From assembly GCA_018242165.1 (NCBI GenBank), contig JAFECL010000078.1:1-32212 (forward strand): a stretch of DNA of 32,212 nt, in the 5' to 3' direction. Shown piece after piece: positions 1 to 7,187 of this stretch. Every line of letters begins with the position of its first letter. The first letter of the stretch is position 1. Under the pieces are notes generated by a model that saw only the letters and a program-made list of their open reading frames with translations, was not told the origin of the DNA and searched no databases. A program made the position numbers and the translations under genes. The stretch comes from Pseudomonadota bacterium. GTDB lineage: Bacteria; Pseudomonadota; Alphaproteobacteria; Sphingomonadales; Sphingomonadaceae.

Positions 1-62
1 CGCCTCCCCCACCGACCCTCATAGGATACCATCCTAGGTTATGGGGATCGGGTGGGGAGGCG
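1..62. repeat. Long imperfect palindrome at the window edge
   Basis: The first 62 bases can fold on themselves. Bases 1-13 pair with 51-62 with one bulged C. The inner part pairs less perfectly, and AGGAT (23-27) pairs with ATCCT (31-35) around a 3-base loop. No T-run follows on the plus strand, so it is not a classical plus-strand terminator. It may be a REP-like palindrome or the end of a larger element cut by the window edge. Confidence 0.45.
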
Positions 63-123
63 GGGCTGCTGGTGTCCGGCTGCCCCAATGGGCAGCACTG
101 AGACCAAGACTCCCCCATTTCCC

Positions 124-151
124 TTGCATTCACCCCCGAATCCGCTAAGGG
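124..151 (+). promoter_or_regulatory. Candidate promoter of rpsF-rpsR-rplI
   Basis: TTGCAT at 124-129 and TAAGGG at 146-151 are separated by 16 bases, a plausible sigma-70-type layout about 100 bases upstream of the rpsF start. The same TTGCAT / TAAG form occurs upstream of rpsA (19833-19861), and a TTGACT / TAAGGG form upstream of atpI (26374-26402). The assignment rests on this pattern only. Confidence 0.45.
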
Positions 152-157
152 CCCGCT

Positions 158-212
158 CTTCCCGGTTCGCCGGGAAGACCAAGAAAGCCGGAGGGGCCCC
201 GCAATCGTGCGG
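158..212 (+). promoter_or_regulatory. rpsF leader with two hairpins (possible S6/S18 autoregulatory RNA)
   Basis: Two perfect stems lie between the candidate promoter and rpsF. One is CTTCCCGG (158-165) with CCGGGAAG (170-177) around TTCG. The other is CCGCA (199-203) with TGCGG (208-212) around ATCG. Many bacterial rpsF leaders bind the S6:S18 complex through a structured element. I cannot align this one with the known leader motif, so the role is an inference. Confidence 0.35.
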
Positions 213-250
213 ATCAGCCAGCGATCGGTTAGACAGATAAGGAAGCCGCC

Positions 251-613
251 GTGCCGCTTTACGAGCACGTGTTCCTGGCACGCCAGGATCTGAGCCAGGC
301 GCAGGTTGATGCGCTGGCCGCCACCGCCACCGAGATCGTCGAGAGCCAGTCGGGCAAGGTCACCAAGACCGAGACCTGGGGCCTGAAGAATCTCGCCTAC
401 AAGATCAAGCGCAACCGCAAGGCGCACTTCGTGCTGCTGAACATCGAGGCCCCGGCCGGCGTCGTCGCCGAGCTCGAGCGCCAGACCAGCATCAACGAAG
501 ACGTGATCCGCTTCCTGACGGTGCGGGTCGAAGAGCACGAGGGCGGCCCCTCGGTGCAGATGCGCAAGCAGGACCGCGAGCGCAGCCGCCGCCGCGATCG
601 CGAGGAGATGTAA
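251..613 (+). CDS. rpsF: 30S ribosomal protein S6
   Basis: Encodes S6, a small-subunit protein that binds the central domain of 16S rRNA together with S18. The 120-residue product opens [14 protein letters not shown] and carries the family run [20 protein letters not shown], then a basic, arginine-rich tail ([11 protein letters not shown]) that lengthens it beyond the folded core of about 95 residues. Translation starts at GTG. An AAGGAAG Shine-Dalgarno stands about seven bases upstream, and no better ATG is available. It is the first gene of rpsF-rpsR-rplI, with only three bases before rpsR. The leader upstream holds two hairpins that could serve autoregulation. Assignment is secure from sequence and gene order. 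Confidence 0.97.
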   Translation: MPLYEHVFLARQDLSQAQVDALAATATEIVESQSGKVTKTETWGLKNLAYKIKRNRKAHFVLLNIEAPAGVVAELERQTSINEDVIRFLTVRVEEHEGGPSVQMRKQDRERSRRRDREEM

Positions 614-616
614 GCC

Positions 617-841
617 ATGGCCCGCGCCTTTTTCCGCCGCCGCAAGAGCTGCCCCTTCTCGGGCAAGAACGCTCCGCAGATCGACTACAAGGACACCCGC
701 CTGCTGCAGGGCTTCATGTCCGAACGTGGCAAGATCGTCCCCAGCCGGATCACCGCCGTTTCCGCCAAGAAGCAGCGCGAACTGAGCCAGGCGATCAAGC
801 GTGCCCGCCACCTGGGCCTGCTGCCCTACCTCGTGAAGTAA
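617..841 (+). CDS. rpsR: 30S ribosomal protein S18
   Basis: S18 (74 residues) partners S6 on the platform of the 30S subunit. The sequence shows the conserved N-terminal CPFSG, then [33 protein letters not shown] (positions about 23-54), and ends in the typical ARHLGLLPY. The length is normal for the family. The start ATG lies three bases after the rpsF stop, and its Shine-Dalgarno (AGGAGA) lies inside the end of rpsF, which suggests coupled translation. The order S6-S18-L9 is widely conserved in bacteria and supports the call. Confidence 0.97.
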   Translation: MARAFFRRRKSCPFSGKNAPQIDYKDTRLLQGFMSERGKIVPSRITAVSAKKQRELSQAIKRARHLGLLPYLVK

Positions 842-853
842 GGGGGAACTCCC

Positions 854-1459
854 ATGGACATCATCCTCCTCGAACGCGTCGAGAAGCTGGGCCACATCGG
901 CGACGTCGTCTCCGTCAAGGACGGTTACGCGCGCAACTACCTGCTGCCCAACAAGAAGGCGCTGCGCGCCAACGAGGCCAACAAGAAGCTGTTCGAAGCC
1001 CAGCGGGCCGACATCGAAGCCAAGAACGCCGCACGGCGTGACGAGGCTGGCAAGCAGGCCGGTTCGGTCGACGGCAAGACCGCGACGCTGATCCGCGCCG
1101 CTTCGAACGCCGGCCACCTCTACGGTTCGGTTTCGGTGCGCGACATCGTCGAAGCGCTGAACGCCGAGGGCGCCCACGTCACCAAGGCGATGATCGTGCT
1201 GGAACGCCCGATCAAGTCGATCGGCATCTACGACGTGCGCGTTGCGCTGCACCCGGAAGTGTCGGTGAACGTCAAGGTCAACGTTGCCCGTTCGCCCGAC
1301 GAGGCCGAACTGCAGGCCCAGGGCGTGAACGTGATCGACGCGATGTTCGACAACGAGACCGGCGGCTTCACCGAAGCCTACGATCCCAATGCCGAACCCG
1401 GCGAGATCCCGGCCGACCTGATCGAGGCCCCGGCCGAGGGCGAAGGCGACGCCGCCTGA
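854..1459 (+). CDS. rplI: 50S ribosomal protein L9
   Basis: L9 is an elongated protein of the large subunit, bound near the L1 stalk, that helps maintain reading frame. The N-terminal domain is clear: DIILLERVEKLGHIGDVVSV, then the GYARNYLLPNKKAL signature at about residues 24-37. A helical linker and a C-terminal domain (IKSIGIYDVRVALHPEV) follow. At 201 residues it is about 50 longer than E. coli L9 because of an acidic tail that ends in APAEGEGDAA. A GGGGGAA ribosome binding site precedes the ATG. It is the last gene of the operon and is followed by a strong terminator at 1482-1509. Confidence 0.96.
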   Translation: MDIILLERVEKLGHIGDVVSVKDGYARNYLLPNKKALRANEANKKLFEAQRADIEAKNAARRDEAGKQAGSVDGKTATLIRAASNAGHLYGSVSVRDIVEALNAEGAHVTKAMIVLERPIKSIGIYDVRVALHPEVSVNVKVNVARSPDEAELQAQGVNVIDAMFDNETGGFTEAYDPNAEPGEIPADLIEAPAEGEGDAA

Positions 1460-1481
1460 TCCCGGCCACACAGCCAAACGG

Positions 1482-1509
1482 AAAAGGGGGCCCCACGGCC
1501 CCCTTTTTT
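1482..1509 (+). terminator. Rho-independent terminator of rpsF-rpsR-rplI
   Basis: AAAAGGGGGCC (1482-1492) pairs perfectly with GGCCCCCTTTT (1497-1507) around the loop CCAC, and six T's run through 1504-1509. It begins 22 bases after the rplI stop. Confidence 0.9.
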
Positions 1510-1562
1510 GTTGGCGGCGGCCGCCATTTGCATTGTCACAATTCCCGGCTATTCTCCGCGCG

Positions 1563-2996
1563 ATGGAAAACACAGCAACCATCATCGCCGCGCTGAACCA
1601 GATCTATGACGCGGCCATCGCCACCCTTCGCGCCGACATTGCCGCCTTTGCGGCGCACGGCACCCTGCCCCCGGCCGACCGGCGCGACAGCCGCGCCTGG
1701 TGCTATCCCGAACTGCGCCTGCATTACACCGGGCGCGAGACCAGGCCCGACCTGAAGCGCGCCTTCGGCCGGCTGAACCGGGCCGGCACCTTTGCCACTA
1801 CCGTCACCCGGCCCATGCTGTTCGCCGACTATCTGGCCGAACAGTTGCAGCTGCTGGCCGAGGATTACGAGATCGAGGTCGAGGTAGTCCGTTCGGCGCA
1901 GGAAATCCCCTTCCCCTACGTGATCGACGCCAGCTCGGGCCTCGGCGCGGTCAGCCCGGTCGACCTCGCGCGGCACTTCCCCGCCACCGAACTGGCGCTG
2001 ATCGGCGACGAACTGGCCGACGGGATGGAGATCTCCGGCCCGGAAGACAGCATTCCGCTGGCCCTGTTCGACGGGCTGCGCACCGATTTCAGCCTTGCCC
2101 GCCTGGCCCATTACACCGGCACCAGCACCGAGCATTTCCAGCGCTTCATCCTCTTCACCAACTATCACCGCTATGTCGACGAATTCGTCGACTGGGCGGG
2201 GCAGCAGCTGGGCAAGGATGGCTATACCGCGCTCTCCGGCGCCGGCGGGCTGATGATCGAGGAAGCCTGCGACAATGCCCGCGAACGCCTCTCGGACACG
2301 GCCTGGCGCCGCCACCAGATGCCGGCCTACCACCTGATCCGGGGCGACCGGGCGGGGATCACCCTGGTCAACATCGGGGTTGGCCCGTCGAACGCCAAGA
2401 CGATCTGCGATCACCTCGCGGTGCTGCGGCCCGAGGCCTGGCTGATGATCGGCCACTGCGGCGGGCTGCGCGATACCCAGCGGATCGGCGACTATGTGCT
2501 GGCCCACGCCTATCTGCGCGACGATCATGTGCTGGATGGGGTGCTGCCGCCCGAGATCCCGATCCCGGCCATCGCCGAGGTGCAGATCGCGCTGGCCCGC
2601 GCCGCCGAGATGGTGTCGGGCGATGTCGGCGCCAACCTCAAGAAGCGGATGCGCACCGGCACCGTCGCCACCACCGACGATCGCAACTGGGAACTGCGCT
2701 ATACCCAGTCGGCCCGCCGCCTCTCGCTGAGCCGCGCGGTGGGGATCGACATGGAATCGGCCACCATCGCCGCCCAGGGCTATCGCTTCCGCGTGCCCTA
2801 CGGGACGCTGCTGTGCGTGTCGGACAAGCCGCTGCATGGCGAGATCAAGCTGCCGGGCCAAGCCAACCGGTTCTACGAGGAAGCGATCGCGGCGCACCTG
2901 CGGATCGGCACCACCACCTGCGACCTGCTGCGCGCCGAAGGGGCCAGCCTGCACAGTCGCAAGCTGCGCGCCTTCAACGAGCCGCCGTTCAGGTAG
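1563..2996 (+). CDS. amn: AMP nucleosidase
   Basis: Likely hydrolyses AMP to adenine and ribose 5-phosphate, a purine-balancing reaction in the cytosol. The 477-residue product matches the length of E. coli Amn (484). It has the two-part layout of that family: an N-terminal region with YPELRLHYTGRETRP, and a C-terminal nucleoside-phosphorylase-like domain with NIGVGPSNAKTICDHLA, MIGHCGGLR and GIDMESATIAAQGYRFRVP, where the ME pair fits the ribose-binding position of this fold. The reading frame is open ten codons further up to a TTG at 1533, but ATG 1563 (MENTATIIAALNQIYD) is the likelier start. Its last 8 bases overlap the end of the convergent hydrolase gene. Confidence 0.9.
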   Translation: MENTATIIAALNQIYDAAIATLRADIAAFAAHGTLPPADRRDSRAWCYPELRLHYTGRETRPDLKRAFGRLNRAGTFATTVTRPMLFADYLAEQLQLLAEDYEIEVEVVRSAQEIPFPYVIDASSGLGAVSPVDLARHFPATELALIGDELADGMEISGPEDSIPLALFDGLRTDFSLARLAHYTGTSTEHFQRFILFTNYHRYVDEFVDWAGQQLGKDGYTALSGAGGLMIEEACDNARERLSDTAWRRHQMPAYHLIRGDRAGITLVNIGVGPSNAKTICDHLAVLRPEAWLMIGHCGGLRDTQRIGDYVLAHAYLRDDHVLDGVLPPEIPIPAIAEVQIALARAAEMVSGDVGANLKKRMRTGTVATTDDRNWELRYTQSARRLSLSRAVGIDMESATIAAQGYRFRVPYGTLLCVSDKPLHGEIKLPGQANRFYEEAIAAHLRIGTTTCDLLRAEGASLHSRKLRAFNEPPFR

Positions 2997-3753
2997 GGGC
3001 GAGGAAGCTCACCATCGCCTCGCTCAGATCGGGGCGGGTGACGCAGCTCATGTGGTTCCCGGGCACTTCGGCATAACGGGCGGCGGGCAGCGCCTCGGCC
3101 AGCGCGGGGGCGCTGCCATTGTCGCGGTCTTCCGCCCCGCAAACCACCAGCGTGGGCATCGCGATCCCGGCCAGCTGTTCGGGCGTGGTGTTGTCCACCG
3201 CCAGCAACAGGTGGCGCGCTGCCACCCGATCGGTGCCGCTGCCTTTCAGGAATGCCTGGGCCATCCAGGCCGCGCCTTCCTCGCGCTCGATCGTCCCGAA
3301 ACGGTCGATCACATCGACGAAGAAGGCACCGCGCCCGCTCCACCCGGTCAGCCCCTCCAGCCCCATGCCGCCCAGCACCAGCCGGGCCGGGGCAAGGCCC
3401 GCCACCACGCCGCGCACCGCCGTTCGCGCCCCCAGCGAAAAGCCGGCCAGATCATAGTCCGCCAGCCCCAGCGCCGAAACCAGCGCGGCCAGGTCGCGCG
3501 CCAGCACGTCGCGCGGATAGGCTTCGGCCGCGTGCGGCGCGGCGCTTTGGCCGTGGCCGCGCAGATCGGGCATGATCGCCTCGAACCCCGCCACCGCCAG
3601 CCGCGCGGCGTGGCCGTATTTGACCCAGTTGACCGCCGCGCTGGAAAACAGCCCGTGCAGCAACAGCAGCGGACGCCCCTTGCCTAGCCGGTGCACCGCC
3701 AGCGGCGCGCCATCCCAGCCGGGGTGGAATTCGGTACGGGGGGTGTCGCTCAC
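2989..3753 (-). CDS. Alpha/beta-fold hydrolase, substrate unknown
   Basis: A 254-residue alpha/beta hydrolase. The oxyanion region LLLLHGLFSSAAVNW, the strand-turn DLRGHGQS, the nucleophile elbow GFSLG (Ser106), an acid in CGAEDRD (probably Asp209) and a late histidine in PGNHMS (His234) give a complete catalytic triad. There is no signal peptide, so it is probably cytosolic. I place the start at GTG 3753 because it forms a GTGA overlap with the stop of the upstream DsbA-like gene. The frame extends 11 codons further without a clear ribosome binding site. It is the third gene of a tight operon with the AIM24-like and DsbA-like genes. Esterase, lactonase or peptidase activity cannot be decided from the sequence. 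Confidence 0.88.
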   Translation of the reverse strand: MSDTPRTEFHPGWDGAPLAVHRLGKGRPLLLLHGLFSSAAVNWVKYGHAARLAVAGFEAIMPDLRGHGQSAAPHAAEAYPRDVLARDLAALVSALGLADYDLAGFSLGARTAVRGVVAGLAPARLVLGGMGLEGLTGWSGRGAFFVDVIDRFGTIEREEGAAWMAQAFLKGSGTDRVAARHLLLAVDNTTPEQLAGIAMPTLVVCGAEDRDNGSAPALAEALPAARYAEVPGNHMSCVTRPDLSEAMVSFLAPT

Positions 3754-4397
3754 CGCTCGGCCAGCCCCTTCTGCTTCATCCGCCACACGGCAAGGTCGAT
3801 CCGGTCCTGCCCGAAGAAGGGCTCACCCTCGAACACCAGGGTGGGCACGCCCCAGTGGCCAGCGGCCTCGAGCGCGGCAAGGTTGGCGGCGATTTCACTG
3901 TCCAGCGCCTCGGCCTCGGCCACGGCTTCGGCATCCAGCTCGGCCAGATCCAGCCCGGCGCGCCGGGCGGCGCCGGCCAGATGCTGGCCCTCGTGCCAGT
4001 TCTCCGTGCCGCCCCAGATCAGCCGGCTGGCCTCGTCGGCGAACTCCAGCCCGCGCCCGCGCCGCGCCGCCGCCTGCCCCAGCCGGGTGATCCGGCGGAT
4101 ATAGGGCTGATCCGCCGCGATCTCGCGCGTCATCACGTTCTGGACGATCGGATCGGGCCGCGGGCCCATGAAGGGGATTTCAAGCTGCTGGGCCAGCCGC
4201 ACCACGTCAAGGAAGGTATAGCGCAGCCAGTTGGGGTGGTTCTTCTCGAAGAAGTCCGGCTGGCGCACCGCCAGCGGATAGACCGGGCGCAGGTTCAGCG
4301 TCAGGTCATACCTTTCGGCCAGGGCGCGATAACGGCGCGTGGCAAGGTAGGAATAGGGGCTGCGGAACGACCAGAAGATATCGGCCGACAGGGTCAT
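3750..4397 (-). CDS. DsbA-family protein, 2-hydroxychromene-2-carboxylate isomerase-like
   Basis: A 215-residue thioredoxin-fold protein of the DsbA/kappa-GST/HCCA-isomerase group. It opens with DIFWSFRSPYSYLATRRY, where the Ser-Pro-Tyr replaces the CXXC of true disulfide oxidoreductases. A long helical insert follows, and the family ending is HWGVPTLVFEGEPFFGQDRI with its cis-proline motif GVPT. HCCA isomerases act in naphthalene-type aromatic breakdown with glutathione, but no such pathway genes are nearby, so the substrate is unknown. The start ATG at 4397 lies one base after the AIM24-like stop (TGAGATG), and the stop overlaps the next GTG. Three consecutive coupled genes suggest one shared function. 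Confidence 0.87.
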   Translation of the reverse strand: MTLSADIFWSFRSPYSYLATRRYRALAERYDLTLNLRPVYPLAVRQPDFFEKNHPNWLRYTFLDVVRLAQQLEIPFMGPRPDPIVQNVMTREIAADQPYIRRITRLGQAAARRGRGLEFADEASRLIWGGTENWHEGQHLAGAARRAGLDLAELDAEAVAEAEALDSEIAANLAALEAAGHWGVPTLVFEGEPFFGQDRIDLAVWRMKQKGLAER

Positions 4398-4398
4398 C

Positions 4399-5166
4399 TC
4401 AATTGTCCCCGAACATGCTGCCAAGGATCCCGCCGATCGCCGCACCGGCCACCCCGGTGCCGACCGAGCCGCCGCCCCCGCCGCCGCCTTCGCTGCTCTG
4501 CGGCAGGTAGCGGCCGATTTCCTCGGCCAGGTTCATGATCGGCATCGATTGCAGCCAGACCCGCCCCGGCCCCTCCAGCGTCGCCAGGAACAGCCCCTCG
4601 CCGCCGAACAGGATGTTGCGGAAGCCACGCATCATCTGGATGTCGATCCCCACGCTGGTGTCCTGCATCCCGACATGCCCGGCATGGACCAGCAGGCGTT
4701 CGCCGGGGGCGAGGGTCTTTTCCACTACCTCGCCCGACAGATCGAGGAACACCGTACCCGGCCCGGTCACCTTTTGGAGAATGAAGCCTTCGCCCGCAAA
4801 GAAGCCCGCCCCCAGACGCTGCTGGAAGAAGATGTCGAGGCTGATCGACTTTTCGGCGCAGAGGAAGGTTTCCTTGCGGCATACCAGCGACTGTCCCGCG
4901 CCCAGCGTCACCGGCACGATCTGCCCCGGAAAACGCGGGGCAAAGGCGATGTGCCCGGCGCTCTCGGCGGTGAATTCGGTGATGAAAAAGCCACCGCCCG
5001 AAATGGCCCGCTTCAGCCCGGCCATGATCCCGCCGCCGGTGTGGGTGTCCATCCGGATCGACGGGCTCATCCAGGCCATGCTGGCGGTTTGCGAGAACAG
5101 CGTCTCGCCGGGGGCAAGGTCGATCGAAACGGTCTGCATCACCGTGCCGCTGATATCATAGCGCAT
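4399..5166 (-). CDS. AIM24 / TIGR00266-family protein
   Basis: A 255-residue protein of the AIM24 beta-roll family (related to yeast Aim24 and bacterial TIGR00266 proteins), whose function in bacteria is largely unknown. Family-like segments are [44 protein letters not shown], the run [16 protein letters not shown] and [21 protein letters not shown]. The C-terminus is odd: a run of glycines followed by a Gly/Ala-rich hydrophobic stretch ([15 protein letters not shown]) that looks like a glycine-zipper membrane anchor. The ATG at 5166 has a good AGGGAG site about seven bases upstream. Longer in-frame starts lack one. First gene of a three-gene operon. Confidence 0.87.
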   Translation of the reverse strand: MRYDISGTVMQTVSIDLAPGETLFSQTASMAWMSPSIRMDTHTGGGIMAGLKRAISGGGFFITEFTAESAGHIAFAPRFPGQIVPVTLGAGQSLVCRKETFLCAEKSISLDIFFQQRLGAGFFAGEGFILQKVTGPGTVFLDLSGEVVEKTLAPGERLLVHAGHVGMQDTSVGIDIQMMRGFRNILFGGEGLFLATLEGPGRVWLQSMPIMNLAEEIGRYLPQSSEGGGGGGGSVGTGVAGAAIGGILGSMFGDN

Positions 5167-5350
5167 TGGCCGCTCCCTGAAGTGGTGCCGCGACACTAAC
5201 CCCTGGCCGGCCCCGCGTCCATGCGGGCGGAAATTTACCTTTGACCATCGGCGTTTCCCGTTTCGGGGCAGGTCGATATCGGCGATTGCCGGCCCGGGCC
5301 GTTGGGCATACCGCAGAATTTCCCCCATTCTGGCGGGTTTCGGGTCCGGC

Positions 5351-6094
5351 ATGAGCGTAATTGCCATCTACAGCCCCAAGGGCGGCGTCGGCAAATCGAC
5401 CATCGCGGTCGATCTGGCCTGGCGCTGTGCCGTGGCCGGGGGACACGAGACGCTGCTGTGGGATCTCGATCCGCAGGGTGGCAGCAGCTGGCTGCTAGGC
5501 CACGAACCCGACGAGCGGATGCGCGCCGCCGGGGTATTCCAGCGCGACGGACGGCCGCAAGCACTGATCGAGCCCACCGAGTTCCCGCGCCTGTCGTTGC
5601 TCGCCGCCGACGACAGCCTGCGCCAACTGCCGCTGCAACTGGCGCGCCTTGGCCAGCGCCGCCGCCTGCAGACGCTGACCCAGTTCATGGCGCGCGACTA
5701 TCCCCGGATCGTGCTCGATTGCCCGCCGATGCAGAACGAGGTGTCGGACCAGGTGATCGCCGCCGCCGACGTGTTGATCGTGCCGCTGCCGCCCTCACCG
5801 CTGTCGGCCCGGGCGCTCGACCTCCTGCGCCGCGACCTGACCCGCGAGCACCCGCGCCACCCGCCGATCCTGCCGGTGCTGTCGATGTACGATTCGCGCC
5901 GCAGCTTCCACCGCATCGCCCGCGAGGGGCCAATGGCGCCCTTCCCGACCATCCCCTATTCCTCGGGGATCGAACAGATCGCCTTCCGCCGCGCCCCGCT
6001 GGGCACTTTCGCGCCCTATTGCGAGGCCGCCCGGGCGCTCGACCGGCTGTGGCGCGCGATCGAGGCCAAGCTGGCGGATATGGGGGTCGGCTAG
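5351..6094 (+). CDS. Orphan ParA-family ATPase
   Basis: A 247-residue deviant-Walker ATPase of the ParA/MinD superfamily. The Walker A motif KGGVGKST (residues 10-17), the A' motif [12 protein letters not shown] and the Walker B IVLDCPP are all intact, so it should dimerise on ATP. ParA proteins position chromosomes, plasmids or large complexes. No ParB gene or parS-like repeat is visible next to it, so the cargo is unknown and it need not be the chromosomal ParA. It is divergent from the AIM24-like gene across 184 bases and convergent with asd, and both stop codons sit in the single tetranucleotide CTAG at 6091-6094. Confidence 0.85.
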   Translation: MSVIAIYSPKGGVGKSTIAVDLAWRCAVAGGHETLLWDLDPQGGSSWLLGHEPDERMRAAGVFQRDGRPQALIEPTEFPRLSLLAADDSLRQLPLQLARLGQRRRLQTLTQFMARDYPRIVLDCPPMQNEVSDQVIAAADVLIVPLPPSPLSARALDLLRRDLTREHPRHPPILPVLSMYDSRRSFHRIAREGPMAPFPTIPYSSGIEQIAFRRAPLGTFAPYCEAARALDRLWRAIEAKLADMGVG

Positions 6095-7116
6095 CCCTTC
6101 TTCAGATGCCGGCGGCCGAGCAGTTCGGCGATCTGCACCGCGTTGAGCGCCGCGCCTTTCCTGAGGTTATCCGAAACGCACCACAGGTTCAGGCCATTAT
6201 CGATCGTGCTGTCCTCGCGCACGCGCGACACATAGGTGGCATAGTCACCCACGCATTCGATCGGGGTGACGTAACCACCGTCCTCGCGCTTGTCGACCAG
6301 CATCACGCCCGGCGCCTCGCGCAGGATATCCTGCGCCTGCTTGGCCGAGATCTCGTTCTCGAACTCGATGTTCACCGCCTCGGAATGGCCGACGAAGACC
6401 GGCACCCGCACGCAGGTCGCGGTCACCTTGATCTTGGGATCGAGGATCTTCTTGGTCTCGGCCACCATCTTCCACTCTTCCTTGGTGCTGCCGTCGTCCA
6501 GGAAGCTGTCGATGTGCGGGATGACGTTGAAGGCGATCTGCTTGGTGAACTTGCGGCATTCGACCGGATCGTTGACCAGGATCGCGCGGGTCTGTTCGAA
6601 CAGTTCGTCCATCCCCGCCTTGCCGGCGCCGCTGGTCGACTGGTAGGTCGCCACCACCACCCGCTTGATCTTCGCCGCATCGTGCAGCGGCTTCAGCGCG
6701 ACAACCATCTGGGCGGTGCTGCAATTGGGGTTGGCGATGATGTTCTTCGCCCTATAGCCATCGATGGCGTCGGGGTTCACCTCGGGCACCACCAGCGGCA
6801 CGTCCGGGTCCATGCGATAGAGCGAGCTGTTGTCGATCACCACGCAGCCGGCCGCGGCGGCGCGGGGGGCGTGGATCTTGGTCGGGCCGGAACCGGCGGC
6901 GAACAGCGCGATGTCCCAGCCGGAGAAGTCGAAATGCTCGATGTTCTGGACCTTGAGCATCTTGCCGGTTTCGCCGAACTCGATCTCGTCGCCCTGCGAA
7001 CGCGGGCTGGCCACCGCCGCCAGTTCGGCGATCGGGAACGCGCGCTCCGCCAGGATGTTGAGCATCTCGCGGCCGACATTGCCCGTCGCACCGACCACTA
7101 CCACCCGATAACCCAT
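6091..7116 (-). CDS. asd: Aspartate-semialdehyde dehydrogenase
   Basis: Converts L-aspartyl-4-phosphate to L-aspartate-4-semialdehyde with NADPH, the branch point to lysine/diaminopimelate, threonine and methionine. The 341-residue product has the nucleotide-binding GATGNVGREM (residues 9-18), the catalytic cysteine in NPNCSTAQ (Cys132), the run VATYQSTSGAGKAGMDEL, and a candidate acid-base histidine in VPVFVGHSEAVNIEF. The start ATG 7116 gives the expected N-terminus GYRVVVVGATG. The upstream extension in the same frame has no family similarity. The gene stands alone on the minus strand, and its TAG stop shares CTAG with the ParA-like gene. Confidence 0.96.
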   Translation of the reverse strand: MGYRVVVVGATGNVGREMLNILAERAFPIAELAAVASPRSQGDEIEFGETGKMLKVQNIEHFDFSGWDIALFAAGSGPTKIHAPRAAAAGCVVIDNSSLYRMDPDVPLVVPEVNPDAIDGYRAKNIIANPNCSTAQMVVALKPLHDAAKIKRVVVATYQSTSGAGKAGMDELFEQTRAILVNDPVECRKFTKQIAFNVIPHIDSFLDDGSTKEEWKMVAETKKILDPKIKVTATCVRVPVFVGHSEAVNIEFENEISAKQAQDILREAPGVMLVDKREDGGYVTPIECVGDYATYVSRVREDSTIDNGLNLWCVSDNLRKGAALNAVQIAELLGRRHLKKG

Positions 7117-7144
7117 CGTCTTACTCCGTTGCCCCGTGGGGCCG

Positions 7145-7165
7145 ATAAAGCCCCCAGCCGGGGGC
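7145..7165 (-). terminator. Weak hairpin terminator after the S9 peptidase
   Basis: GCCCCC (150-155 of the 7000s) pairs with GGGGGC (7160-7165) around AGCC. On the minus strand it is followed by TTTAT. The short T-run makes this tentative. It could also be part of the asd leader. Confidence 0.4.
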
Positions 7166-7187
7166 ACAAGCACTTATTTCCGTAACG

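Noticed and set aside
2494-2730. Small plus-strand Arg/Pro/Cys-rich open frame within amn
   Set aside because: Out-of-frame shadow of the AMP nucleosidase gene without start context.
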